DNA from: UBA6170 sp942491385
GTDB taxonomy: Bacteria; Chloroflexota; Anaerolineae; Anaerolineales; Anaerolineaceae
Direction: 5' to 3'
Length of the DNA stretch: 64,000 nt
NCBI GenBank assembly: GCA_942491385.1
Contig: CALOAF010000005.1
Location: forward strand, 744,001 to 808,000
Shown: positions 9,332-17,255 of the stretch, piece after piece
Layout: each line of letters starts with the position of its first letter
Numbering within the stretch: the first letter of the stretch is position 1
Program-made: the position numbers and the translations under genes
Notes under the pieces: generated by a model
Told to the model about the DNA's origin: nothing
Databases searched by the model: none
The model's input: the letters and a program-made list of their open reading frames with translations, nothing else

Positions 9332-10390
9332 TTATTTTTCTTTTTTTTCGGATCTAAGCACCATGTTAAATTGTTTGAAGGTATCCTCAATGGCTTCCTG
9401 ACGGAGACTGTAACGACGTTCTCCATTGGCGGTGAGCGTTACCTGAATCAAGCCGGCTAAGCGCATTGTATTCAAATGGTGAATGACGGTCGGAGCTCTC
9501 AACCGTAAGAGCCGCGCCAGGCTGCTGGGTGAGGTGGCACCTTGATTCAAATAATATAGAATGCGTAAACGGGTAGGGTCTGCCATTGCTTTCAATGCAG
9601 TAACCAATGTTTCTGGCACATATTCGCCAGGCACAAGGTTTTGGTCATCTTCGCGACACCCGAAAACCACCAATAATTCATCTGGTTTTGGATTATTAAA
9701 GAAAATCAAGGGGGAAGTCCAGTAGGAAGGTGCCAGAACAATCCTTTTATATGTATCAATATTTTCTAATTTGACACCGTGGGAAAGATCTTCCAATAAT
9801 TCCGGAATGGGTTGGATGGCTGCCTGCTTTTGTGCAATGCTTAATCCTTCTTTTAAGATTGGCATAATCCGTTCTTCTTCTTCTGCAAAAAAAACCTGAT
9901 AATAAACTCGTAAAACTTTGAGTAATTGTTCTCCATACGCTCCAGGGTTAAGAAACACCTCAGCTATTTTTTGGAGATCCCGATTCTTAATCGGGGTCGC
10001 ACGGCCTTGAAAAACAGATCGCAGAATTTCCAGGTCTTCAGAAGTGATTTTTTGCTGCTCAAATATATGATCAACCGTTGTTAAGACTTCCTCTGTCACC
10101 AGAGAAGGGTTAAACAGAGAAAGTAAACGTTTTTCCGGTGCAATGGCTGCCAGAGCATCCAAAACAGCTCGAGTGCTTTTCTCTTCTAAAGATAATTGAT
10201 AGATCCAGGTGAGTGGTACAGGAAAAAAATTATTTGAATTTTCAAGGAACTTACGTTCCTCGCAAGACAACCGCGAGCGCACACCTGCCGCCCAGGCAGG
10301 ACGCAGACCAAACCGATCAGGATGGTGAATTACAAATATACTGATGAAAAAATCATAAGCGCTGCCAAAATCCCACATTATTGCTGTCAT
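9332..10390 (-). CDS. ArsR-family winged-helix transcription regulator with a long N-terminal domain
   Basis: The DNA-binding part is C-terminal (about residues 265-335 of 352): ALKAMADPTRLRILYYL, then SSLARLLRLRAPTVIHHLNTM as recognition helix, then a wing with NGERRYSLR. The N-terminal 250 residues start WDFGSAYDFFISIFVIHHP and hold GLRPAWAAGVRSRL. I recall this arrangement from Chloroflexota ArsR-type proteins, with no known ligand. The ATG at 10390 is chosen because GAGGT lies five bases before it. The frame is open to 10444, but that part lies in an inverted-repeat element. Together with the MFS gene it forms an operon. A strong twin palindrome at 10551-10587 is the likely operator. Confidence 0.85.
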   Translation of the reverse strand: MTAIMWDFGSAYDFFISIFVIHHPDRFGLRPAWAAGVRSRLSCEERKFLENSNNFFPVPLTWIYQLSLEEKSTRAVLDALAAIAPEKRLLSLFNPSLVTEEVLTTVDHIFEQQKITSEDLEILRSVFQGRATPIKNRDLQKIAEVFLNPGAYGEQLLKVLRVYYQVFFAEEEERIMPILKEGLSIAQKQAAIQPIPELLEDLSHGVKLENIDTYKRIVLAPSYWTSPLIFFNNPKPDELLVVFGCREDDQNLVPGEYVPETLVTALKAMADPTRLRILYYLNQGATSPSSLARLLRLRAPTVIHHLNTMRLAGLIQVTLTANGERRYSLRQEAIEDTFKQFNMVLRSEKKEK

Positions 10391-10407
10391 GTCTACCTCA
10401 ATTAAAA

Positions 10408-10543
10408 CGGTCATACAGGGTTGAGCGGAGCGAATTAAGGGCAAGGAGAGACGACGTTGCTTTGTTATCTGCGATGGATGGTATAAAGATGTAAGTTCGT
10501 TTTCGCTCCGCTCAACCGTCCAACTGGACGTACAGTATGACCG
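10408..10543. repeat. 136-bp inverted-repeat (MITE-like) element
   Basis: Two nested perfect inverted repeats flank this segment: CGGTCATAC at 10408-10416 with GTATGACCG at 10535-10543, and the 16-base GGTTGAGCGGAGCGAA at 10419-10434 with its complement at 10502-10517. A smaller hairpin, GTCCAACTGGAC, lies at 10518-10529. There is no coding content. It lies between the regulator start and its probable operator, so it is part of the mRNA leader or an insertion. Confidence 0.6.
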
Positions 10544-10550
10544 ATTATTG

Positions 10551-10587
10551 ATTAGATTATTATCTAACGATTAGATAATAATCTAAT
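10551..10587. promoter_or_regulatory. Twin-palindrome operator upstream of the ArsR-like regulator
   Basis: The 37 bases form one perfect large inverted repeat and also two adjacent smaller palindromes of the form TTAGAT-N4-ATCTAA, separated by CGA. Imperfect 12-2-12 AT-rich dyads of this style are usual for ArsR-type repressors. The site is 160 bases before the regulator start and about 95 bases before the divergent secreted-protein gene. Confidence 0.7.
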
Positions 10588-10682
10588 AAGGATGATTTGT
10601 CAATAGGCAATTACAAACAAATTCCTAACTATTTTAAGATGACTGTTCAATTGGCGCGATTCTTGCTATATTTAGCTTTCAA

Positions 10683-11825
10683 ATGGGAATTTTTAAAATG
10701 AAAAAACAAGTGAGCATTCTTCTATCAATTTTTATAATGGTTAATCTACTAAGTGTGTATTTTTCCAATATTTCCTATGTCTCCGCTTTGACAGAGCCGC
10801 CTTACCATGTCTACCTGCCAATCATCAGTAAAAATACTGCCCCGTCTTACTACAGCACCACCTGGTATGTGACGCTGAATTTGTTTCAGACAACCAACGG
10901 AAAACGGAATATTTACTATAAAGGGGTTCAGGCGAGCAATCTCACTGCGCCATCCGGAAGACAGGATCAATTGGTCATTTTGCATTATGGACGACCAAGA
11001 ACAGATGGCATTCAATTGGGGACCAGAGCATATTACGATTCTTCAGGTGGACTCACCAGTATCAATGACATCATCATTTATACAAAAGATTTTATTAACG
11101 GGTATATGGTTGGCAGCCTGGCAAATAACGACAGCGAGTCAAAGTTAGAACTGGGTGTTGGCACCTCAAACTTAAATTGGGATTACTATGCATCTGGTGT
11201 TTGTTTAGGGTATTTTTGTACGACTGAAGACGCTTATCAACATGGAAAAGCATGGGCACAAATGGTGGGCACATTAAATGACTGGGTCCAAGCGCAGGGT
11301 TATGCCAGCCGCGTGAGTGTCGCTGGTGCCACCGATATTGAATTAGCCTGGAACTCCGCCAGAATAACCCATGCCTGGGTGGATGGCTTTGATGACTATG
11401 ATCAGGGAAAATATGTTTACTATAATTTCGGCACCTGCGAAGGTTGCGATATAGGCATCAATTTAAGTGTCCCTCCCGATCCAAACAAAGATATGACTGG
11501 CGATTGGACACATGCAAAAGTCCATTATTCGGCTTGGGGAGTTGCGCCGGCTTGGCCAATCCCGGAAATCTACTTAAACAACGGGTGGAATGCGAATCAA
11601 TGGGCAAACATCAGCAAAGTGGGTGTCATGCTTGGATACAAACCCATGTATTTCTTCGCCCCGCTTTCACAATATCAAGCCTGCCTGGGGAACGATGACC
11701 CTTCCTGCCCTTATACTGACAACACACCGCTTGAAGCCTGGACACAATTACTGAATGCACTCAATACCCGTCCAGAAACCGCTCAAAACTACATCCCATA
11801 TATGACAGATATTGATTGGCCATAA
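10683..11825 (+). CDS. Secreted protein of unknown function with V-Y-L-P motif
   Basis: The 380-residue product has a signal peptide (hydrophobic core about residues 11-34), then PYHVYLPIISKN, a short motif seen after the signal peptide of other exported proteins here and in Anaerolineae. The main part (about 60-380) includes GTLNDWVQAQGYASRVSVAG, ELAWNS and AWVDGFDDYD, which may be an alpha/beta barrel of the glycosidase-like type, but no catalytic motif can be named. An extended -10 (TGCTATATT, ending 10672) puts the ATG at 10683 just after the transcription start. A second ATG at 10698 with GGGAA before it is the alternative. The next gene follows after 12 bases, so the two form a pair. 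Confidence 0.72.
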   Translation: MGIFKMKKQVSILLSIFIMVNLLSVYFSNISYVSALTEPPYHVYLPIISKNTAPSYYSTTWYVTLNLFQTTNGKRNIYYKGVQASNLTAPSGRQDQLVILHYGRPRTDGIQLGTRAYYDSSGGLTSINDIIIYTKDFINGYMVGSLANNDSESKLELGVGTSNLNWDYYASGVCLGYFCTTEDAYQHGKAWAQMVGTLNDWVQAQGYASRVSVAGATDIELAWNSARITHAWVDGFDDYDQGKYVYYNFGTCEGCDIGINLSVPPDPNKDMTGDWTHAKVHYSAWGVAPAWPIPEIYLNNGWNANQWANISKVGVMLGYKPMYFFAPLSQYQACLGNDDPSCPYTDNTPLEAWTQLLNALNTRPETAQNYIPYMTDIDWP

Positions 11826-11837
11826 ACGGAGTTTCAT

Positions 11838-12566
11838 ATGAACAATAAACTATTTTTCTCTTTGACAATTGTCGGCACCATTTTGATGCTGATGTTACTT
11901 TTCTCCGAGTTGCAGGTAGTCGATGCGGAACAACCACTACAGGGGCAATCCGAATCCGACATGTACCAGACAGCCATCAATCAACTAAAATCGTTGGTTG
12001 ATAAATCCGATTCAGAGAATGCACAAGCAAACCTGGATAACAAAATCCAGGCGTTGGAATACAAACAGAATGTTCAGGCTACCGCAATGGCAGAGCCCCA
12101 AAAATCACTGGAGGAAATCTGTAACGCTATCCAACTGGATGAGAACATTGAGACGAAGCAATTCCAGCCTGACAGACCACAAGGCATCCTGGACGTAGAC
12201 GATGATTTTCTGGGCATGGAAGGATTTCTGATTAACAATATCTGGCGTGGTGAGTACAGCGGTTTCGAGACAGAAATTTATGCAGGGAATTTATATGCGG
12301 AAGACCAAAAAGGTTTGCTGATTCTTAATATTCCGGCGTTGAGTTTATTACATGTTTTTTACGACCCCAACCAGAATGGTTCATTGAGGATTACACAAGT
12401 GGACGGATATCGTTTGCAATTATCAACCACCAACGGAAATATCCGCTATTTTGATATTCCTGCGCAGCAATTCACACAGGATATGGCCAAAAGTTTGTCC
12501 GTTGTAGATCTTCCCCCTTCGCCAACCCCCTTCATCGATCCGTGTGCTCAATTCGCAACGCCTTAA
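11838..12566 (+). CDS. Secreted protein of unknown function
   Basis: The 242-residue protein has an N-terminal signal segment (about residues 5-30, ending VVDAEQ). A charged helical region follows (QLKSLVDKSDSENAQANLDNK as about 48-68; it may form a coiled coil). The beta-rich C-terminal half has repeated short strands (GEYSGFETEIYAG, DQKGLLILN) and ends with SPTPFIDPCAQFATP. GGAG lies seven bases before the ATG. It is co-transcribed with the upstream secreted protein, so a joint extracellular role is likely. No family is recognised. It converges with the lipoprotein gene 17 bases further on. Confidence 0.7.
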   Translation: MNNKLFFSLTIVGTILMLMLLFSELQVVDAEQPLQGQSESDMYQTAINQLKSLVDKSDSENAQANLDNKIQALEYKQNVQATAMAEPQKSLEEICNAIQLDENIETKQFQPDRPQGILDVDDDFLGMEGFLINNIWRGEYSGFETEIYAGNLYAEDQKGLLILNIPALSLLHVFYDPNQNGSLRITQVDGYRLQLSTTNGNIRYFDIPAQQFTQDMAKSLSVVDLPPSPTPFIDPCAQFATP

Positions 12567-12582
12567 ACTACAGGAATTTATT

Positions 12583-13359
12583 TTATTGAGTGGAATCGAC
12601 AGCGTAAACCGTCATCTCTGAAAAAGTGACCGTCACCGGGCTATCTCCCTCCGCCCTGGCAAAAACGCCAATGGTGCCATCCGTAAAGACAGGATCCTTC
12701 ACGCTGAAGACAAAGGCATTATTAGCAAACAGGCGCATCTCACTGCCAACCGCCCACACACCCAGGCTGATATTTTGTGGAGCTCCTGGTGGTATTCCAG
12801 TTGGCGTCCAATCCTGCATTAAGGTGGTGCTGCCATCCCGAATCCGTTCCGCGCGCGCATTTCCCTGACAATCAACCAGAAAGCGATAATAGTTATATTC
12901 CGAAATTGTACGCACGACGATGCCATACACATCCTTGCCTCTGCACAGACTAATGTTGACGTCTGTTTCCAGGTAAAAATCCCGCAAGATGTTTTTTAAT
13001 TCCAGGCTGAGCAAAGAAGCTTTGGATTGTTGAATAGCCAATGTAAGCGAATCATTTCCCAGAGTAATATTCCCGGCACTGAGGCTTTGCGTGCCCCAAT
13101 CCGACCCGGAAGCAACCAAATCTGTTATCAGGATCGACCCAACACCCGGCCGCATCTCAGGAGTCGGTTCAATGATTTCAGTTGGCTTCAGGGTGGGGGT
13201 GGCTGTAGCTGGAAACCAATTGATCGTCGCAGTTATCGTGGGGGTAATCGTGGCTGTGTCCGTGTTAGGCAGAGGTGTCGGATCAACCTCAGGGGCGACA
13301 CAAGCGGAAAGAAGCCCCACTAGCATGACCATCAGCACCAACCTATACCTATATCTCAC
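12583..13359 (-). CDS. Lipoprotein with a LamG/DUF1080-like jelly-roll domain
   Basis: The 258-residue product carries a lipoprotein signal with lipobox LLSAC (Cys about 20), then a Thr/Pro-rich linker to about residue 70. The C-terminal domain (about 75-258) is beta-rich: FYLETDVNISLC, YGIVVRTISEYNYYRFLVD and DGTIGVFARAEGD. This is the pattern of concanavalin-like domains (LamG-type or 3-keto-disaccharide hydrolase-like), which bind carbohydrates or act as modules. No catalytic residues are evident. The GTG start overlaps the purA stop (GTGA), so it is translationally coupled to purA, an odd pairing that may be only positional. Confidence 0.75.
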   Translation of the reverse strand: MRYRYRLVLMVMLVGLLSACVAPEVDPTPLPNTDTATITPTITATINWFPATATPTLKPTEIIEPTPEMRPGVGSILITDLVASGSDWGTQSLSAGNITLGNDSLTLAIQQSKASLLSLELKNILRDFYLETDVNISLCRGKDVYGIVVRTISEYNYYRFLVDCQGNARAERIRDGSTTLMQDWTPTGIPPGAPQNISLGVWAVGSEMRLFANNAFVFSVKDPVFTDGTIGVFARAEGDSPVTVTFSEMTVYAVDSTQ

Positions 13360-14654
13360 GCGGGAACTTCCACCACCTGTGACCGTTCCGGCCCAACAGA
13401 GGCCATCATCACCCGAACGCCGCTGGTGTTCTCAACAAAGCGAATATACGCGCGGGCGTTCTCAGGCAGATCATTCCAGTCTCTTACCTGGGTCAAATCT
13501 TCCGCCCAACCCGGCAAGACATCATAAACTGGCTGAAATTGATCGAGATGACTGATTCCTAGAGGTGGGATTGCGAACGATTCACTATTTTTATCTTGAT
13601 AGGCTATGCAAACTTTAATCTCAGACAACCCGCTGAGGACATCCATCTTGGTCAACACCAGATCTGTGAGTCCATTGATCCGGCGAGCGTAACGCAATAG
13701 AACGCCATCCAACCAGCCCACCCGCCGTGGTCGACCGGTGGTGGTACCAAACTCATCCCAGGGCTTTGCACCGGTTCCACGCAAACGTGTTGCCATCTCC
13801 CCCTCCAGTTCGGTTGGGAACGGCCCGGCACCTACGCGTGATTGAAAAGCTTTGGTCGCGCCAATGACATTTTCCACAGGGTAGATACCAATCCCTAACC
13901 CGCTGAAAACACCGGTGGCGGTCACATTCGAACTGGTCACAAATGGATAACTGCCATGGTCAATATCCAGCAGCATACCCTGTGCCCCTTCCGCCAGCAC
14001 CAGTTTGCCTTCATGCAAAGCAATATCCAGCATGGCACCGGTATCCGCAATGTATTCCTTTAATTGGTGTGCATATTCCAGGTATTCATCAATAATTTGG
14101 TCTTCCGCCAAAGGAGCAGTCTGGTAGTAAAAAGAAAGATCAAAATTGACCTTTTGTATATGCAGCCTCATTTTTTCTTCAAACAAAGGTAAATCTAGCA
14201 TATCCACCAGGCGCAATCCCTTGCGACTGACCTTATCAGTATACGCTGGTCCAATTCCACGACCCGTTGTGCCAATCAATCCCTTCCCGAGCGTGGCTTC
14301 GCGTGCGCGATCCATGATGATATGCCCGGGTGTGATCAGATGAGCGGCAAAACTGATTTTCAAACGCTCGGGGGACACCTTCACACCTGACTCACGCAAC
14401 ATATTCATTTCAGCCATCAAGGCTTTGGGATTAATCACCAAACCATTTCCCAGGATACCCACCGTATGCGGATGAATAATGCCCGAAGGAATTAAATGTA
14501 ATTTAAAAGTGTGTTCTCCTACGGTTACGGTGTGGCCAGCATTATCACCACCGTTATAGCGAGCAACAATGTCCGACTGTGCTGAAAGCAGATCGACAAT
14601 ACGACCTTTGCCTTCATCCCCCCATTGAGTTCCAACTAGTATTTTGAGCGGCAT
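13356..14654 (-). CDS. purA: Adenylosuccinate synthetase
   Basis: The 432-residue enzyme makes adenylosuccinate from IMP and aspartate with GTP, the first step from IMP to AMP. The GTP-binding motif GTQWGDEGKG is at residues 8-17. Later come NGGDNAGHT, IGTTGRGIGPAYTDK, the conserved TTTGRPRRVGW and a normal C terminus ending in SVGPERSQ. Length is usual for the family. The ATG at 14654 has AAGGAG seven bases before it. The open frame further upstream (to 14690) is not needed. A TATAAT (plus-strand 14690-14695 reversed) can serve as promoter. The lipoprotein gene downstream overlaps by four bases. Confidence 0.97.
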   Translation of the reverse strand: MPLKILVGTQWGDEGKGRIVDLLSAQSDIVARYNGGDNAGHTVTVGEHTFKLHLIPSGIIHPHTVGILGNGLVINPKALMAEMNMLRESGVKVSPERLKISFAAHLITPGHIIMDRAREATLGKGLIGTTGRGIGPAYTDKVSRKGLRLVDMLDLPLFEEKMRLHIQKVNFDLSFYYQTAPLAEDQIIDEYLEYAHQLKEYIADTGAMLDIALHEGKLVLAEGAQGMLLDIDHGSYPFVTSSNVTATGVFSGLGIGIYPVENVIGATKAFQSRVGAGPFPTELEGEMATRLRGTGAKPWDEFGTTTGRPRRVGWLDGVLLRYARRINGLTDLVLTKMDVLSGLSEIKVCIAYQDKNSESFAIPPLGISHLDQFQPVYDVLPGWAEDLTQVRDWNDLPENARAYIRFVENTSGVRVMMASVGPERSQVVEVPA

Positions 14655-14736
14655 ACGGTGCTCCTTCTTTGTCCTGGACTGGTATATCAATTATACCGTA
14701 GTGTGTTTATTGACAGGATTTGATATTGCAAAACGC

Positions 14737-14776
14737 TTGACATTAACGTTACGTCATGGTTTATATTATTCCCATG
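14737..14776 (+). promoter_or_regulatory. MerR-type promoter with 19-bp spacer and dyad, leaderless
   Basis: TTGACA at 14737-14742 and TATATT at 14762-14767 are 19 bases apart, the long spacing typical of MerR-activated promoters. The spacer region carries the dyad TGACATTAACGTTACGTCA. The ATG at 14774 falls at the expected transcription start, so the mRNA is likely leaderless and the gene autoregulated. Confidence 0.75.
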
Positions 14777-15517
14777 TTCACTATTAAACAAATTTCTCAA
14801 CTGGCGCATGTTACCCCGCGTACCCTGCGCTATTACGATCAGATCGGTCTACTAACACCAGAGGAAATTGGAAATAATGGCTACCGCTATTATTCAGATG
14901 CGTCTTTGTTGAAGCTGCAGCAAATATTGTTTTATCGTGAGTTGGAGATCCCACTCGAGCAAATCAAAAAAATTATGAGCCATAAAAAATTCGATCTACA
15001 GAGCGCGTTGGAAGGCCATAAGCGACAGCTTGGAAAAAGGATTGACCGATTGAATAATCTTATCGCGACCGTCGATCAAACCTTGAAATATATCAAAGGA
15101 GAAGAAGAAATGAACAAAAATGTACTGTTTGATGCATTCAATGATGAAGAGCAGGAAAAAATGGAAAAAGAAGCCATGCGGATTTATGACCCTGAAACGG
15201 TCAAAGCATCCAATATAAAATGGAAGAACTATAGCGTGGCAGAAAAACAAAAAATTGGTGAGGAAGGTAATGCTGTCTATCAGGGATTTGTAGATGTCAT
15301 AAGCAAAGGTCCAGACTCACAGGAAGCGCAGGCATGCGTGCAACGTTGGCGGGATCACATAAATTACTTCTGGGTGCCGAATAAAGAGCAACTGCTCGGG
15401 TTGGCTGACCTTTATAATAATGACCCTCGTTTCAAAAAGAACTTTGAAAAAGTTCATCCAGATCTGGCGCAATTTGTTCGGGAGGCAGTTCGGGTTTACG
15501 TAAACAAACTTCCATAA
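14774..15517 (+). CDS. MerR-family regulator with TipAS ligand-binding domain
   Basis: The 247-residue protein opens with the MerR winged helix-turn-helix (MFTIKQISQLAHVTPRTLRY, residues 1-20, then NGYRYYSD), followed by a dimerisation helix to about 115. The C-terminal TipAS domain (about 125-247) contains DPETVKASNIKWKNYSV and the helical IGEEGNAVYQGF. TipA proteins bind thiopeptides or other multidrug ligands and activate promoters with over-long spacers. The start at 14774 is taken because it is the proper MerR N terminus and matches the promoter. The gene is divergent from purA. The target beyond itself is unknown. Confidence 0.92.
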   Translation: MFTIKQISQLAHVTPRTLRYYDQIGLLTPEEIGNNGYRYYSDASLLKLQQILFYRELEIPLEQIKKIMSHKKFDLQSALEGHKRQLGKRIDRLNNLIATVDQTLKYIKGEEEMNKNVLFDAFNDEEQEKMEKEAMRIYDPETVKASNIKWKNYSVAEKQKIGEEGNAVYQGFVDVISKGPDSQEAQACVQRWRDHINYFWVPNKEQLLGLADLYNNDPRFKKNFEKVHPDLAQFVREAVRVYVNKLP

Positions 15518-15586
15518 ATTAAATCCGAATGATCCAAAAAGGATGTAGTCTCCCTTTACTCTTTTTGTAACAATGCCCGTACGCCC

Positions 15587-15674
15587 AGGTGCATTGCACT
15601 AAAAGATTAACAAGATTACACAAATCATGGAAAAGTGGATCGGAAATCAAATTGACCAGAAGGTCGATACACCT
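15587..15674. repeat. MITE-like element, copy A
   Basis: This 88-bp stretch aligns over its whole length with 35487-35572. It begins AGGTGCATTGCACT and ends AGGTCGATACACCT, degraded inverted ends. The shared core includes AACAAGAT and ATCATGGAAAAGT. There is no coding content. Confidence 0.65.
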
Positions 15675-15722
15675 TCGTAGTGATAACCGATAGAGGTAGT
15701 GATTATGTTATAATCGCACTTG

Positions 15723-16517
15723 ATGCAAAAGCATTTATTGGTCATCTTTTCAGTCTTATTAACCATTCTTGGAATCAGTGTATTTTATGTGGCGGGGAAT
15801 GTATCTGCGAATCCTGATCCTCAAGTTTTTTATTACACGCCAACCCCCCAGCCAGATGGGCGCATTGTTTACACTGTTAAGGAAGGTGATAGTTGTATCA
15901 GCATATCTTTGCTGAACAATGTGTCCGAAGATCAACTACGCTTGTTAAATGATTTGAGTGGAGACGCCTGTTTATTTTTGCGAATTGGACGTGAATTAGT
16001 GTTGGGCACAGTTGAACCCGACACTGGCCCACCTCCGGAATTAACAGCCACCCCCATTTTTCCATCTCCCACCCCGTTCAATGGAACCGGTGATTTGTGC
16101 GTTCTCTTATTCGAAGATATCAACGGCAACACGCTGATTGATGACGACACGGTCGAACTTCCCCTGGCTGGTGGTGCTGTCAGCGTAAATGACCGCATCG
16201 GCAAGGTTTCATTATCGGAAGAAACGAACAATCTGGATGAGATCTGTTTTGAGGGTCTGGACGAAGGGGAATACACGGTCAGTGTAGCCGTACCCAGTGG
16301 CTATAACCCCACTATGCGTAACAGCGCTACCCTGAAACTGAACGCTGGTGATACCGTACGGATCGATTTTGGTGCCCAACTCAGCAGTGCTGGCGAGGTT
16401 GAGATAGAAGAAAATCCCGCAACAAATCGATCACCTCTACTGGGTATCCTGGGCGGATTAATCCTGGTGGTCGGATTGGGATTTGCCCTTTACGCCATCA
16501 GAATTCAGCGTCGATAA
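15723..16517 (+). CDS. Membrane-anchored surface protein with LysM domain
   Basis: The 264-residue product has a signal peptide (to about residue 30). A LysM module follows (about 48-94: IVYTVKEGDSCISISLLNNV, then a two-Cys segment), then a Thr/Pro linker. A SdrD/Cna-B-like beta domain starts CVLLFEDINGNTLIDDD (about 128-220), and the C-terminal membrane helix (about 236-258) ends in RIQRR. LysM binds peptidoglycan-type glycans, so the protein probably sits on the cell surface. A TGTTATAAT extended -10 ends at 15714, so the ATG at 15723 is nearly leaderless. It converges with the next gene, with six bases between the stops. Confidence 0.82.
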   Translation: MQKHLLVIFSVLLTILGISVFYVAGNVSANPDPQVFYYTPTPQPDGRIVYTVKEGDSCISISLLNNVSEDQLRLLNDLSGDACLFLRIGRELVLGTVEPDTGPPPELTATPIFPSPTPFNGTGDLCVLLFEDINGNTLIDDDTVELPLAGGAVSVNDRIGKVSLSEETNNLDEICFEGLDEGEYTVSVAVPSGYNPTMRNSATLKLNAGDTVRIDFGAQLSSAGEVEIEENPATNRSPLLGILGGLILVVGLGFALYAIRIQRR

Positions 16518-16523
16518 GAAATT

Positions 16524-17162
16524 TTACCACTGCGTACGTTGTTCTTTCCAGACATCCGCGTCATTATGATAACCAGCCTGCTCCCAAAAACCCTGATGAT
16601 CTTCTGCTAAAAATTCCAGACCACGAATCCATTTAGCGCCCTTCCATAAATATGGGGTTTCCAGATCATTGCGATCAGGAATCGCTCCGACGACCCCACG
16701 CAAAGGATAGCCATGCTCAATGGTTAGTGGCGCGCCATTGTAATGAGTGGCCAGGAGAAAATTATCCTGCATCATCACGGATAAAGGCAGATTGGTAGTA
16801 TATCCATGTTCAGCGTGTTGAACAACGAACTTTGCTTCAGGTTTAATCTTCAGCAAACCTTTTTCAATGATCGTTCTGACAAGCACCCCTTCCCACTCCG
16901 TATCAAACATACTCCAGCGGGTAACACAATGCAAATCCATCTGAATTTTTGTGCGTGGTAACTGACTGAACTCCTCCCAGTTTAGGGTTATTGGTTGTTC
17001 TACCAATCCCCAGAATTTTAATGTCCAGGTAGATAAGTCAATTTTGGGAATTGGGCCGTAATGCAACACAGGAAAACGTTGTGTCAGGGATTGGCCAGGT
17101 GGCACCCTGCCGGATTCTTTCATTTTTTGTTCGTCTTCTTTGCGTCTGAATGGATTAAACAT
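16524..17162 (-). CDS. Sulfite oxidase-like molybdopterin oxidoreductase, cytoplasmic type
   Basis: The 212-residue protein matches the oxidoreductase molybdopterin-binding domain. LDHCV-type molybdenum ligation is at MDLHCVTRW (Cys79), followed by EWEGV, a HAEHGYTTN loop and YPLRGVVGAIPDRN near the C terminus. It lacks a Tat signal and the dimerisation domain, so it belongs to the short soluble branch, whose substrate is unknown. MsrP-type sulfoxide reduction is possible only by analogy. The ATG at 17162 is chosen over 17180 because AGGAGG lies five bases before it. A single gene. Confidence 0.88.
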   Translation of the reverse strand: MFNPFRRKEDEQKMKESGRVPPGQSLTQRFPVLHYGPIPKIDLSTWTLKFWGLVEQPITLNWEEFSQLPRTKIQMDLHCVTRWSMFDTEWEGVLVRTIIEKGLLKIKPEAKFVVQHAEHGYTTNLPLSVMMQDNFLLATHYNGAPLTIEHGYPLRGVVGAIPDRNDLETPYLWKGAKWIRGLEFLAEDHQGFWEQAGYHNDADVWKEQRTQW

Positions 17163-17255
17163 ACTGCCTCCTGTCAGCAAATTATAATGGAAATCATGCG
17201 GGCATGCCTGAATACAAGCCGGAAAAGATCATACAACTTTTTTCCTGAGCAGCGT

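Noticed and set aside
13091..13555. Plus-strand frame of 154 codons across the lipoprotein/purA junction
   Set aside because: It covers the antisense of two well-supported genes and has a low-complexity Val/Gly-rich composition.
16524..17162. Missing Tat signal as an oddity of the sulfite-oxidase-like protein
   Set aside because: Short soluble members without a signal are common in this family, so it is not unusual.
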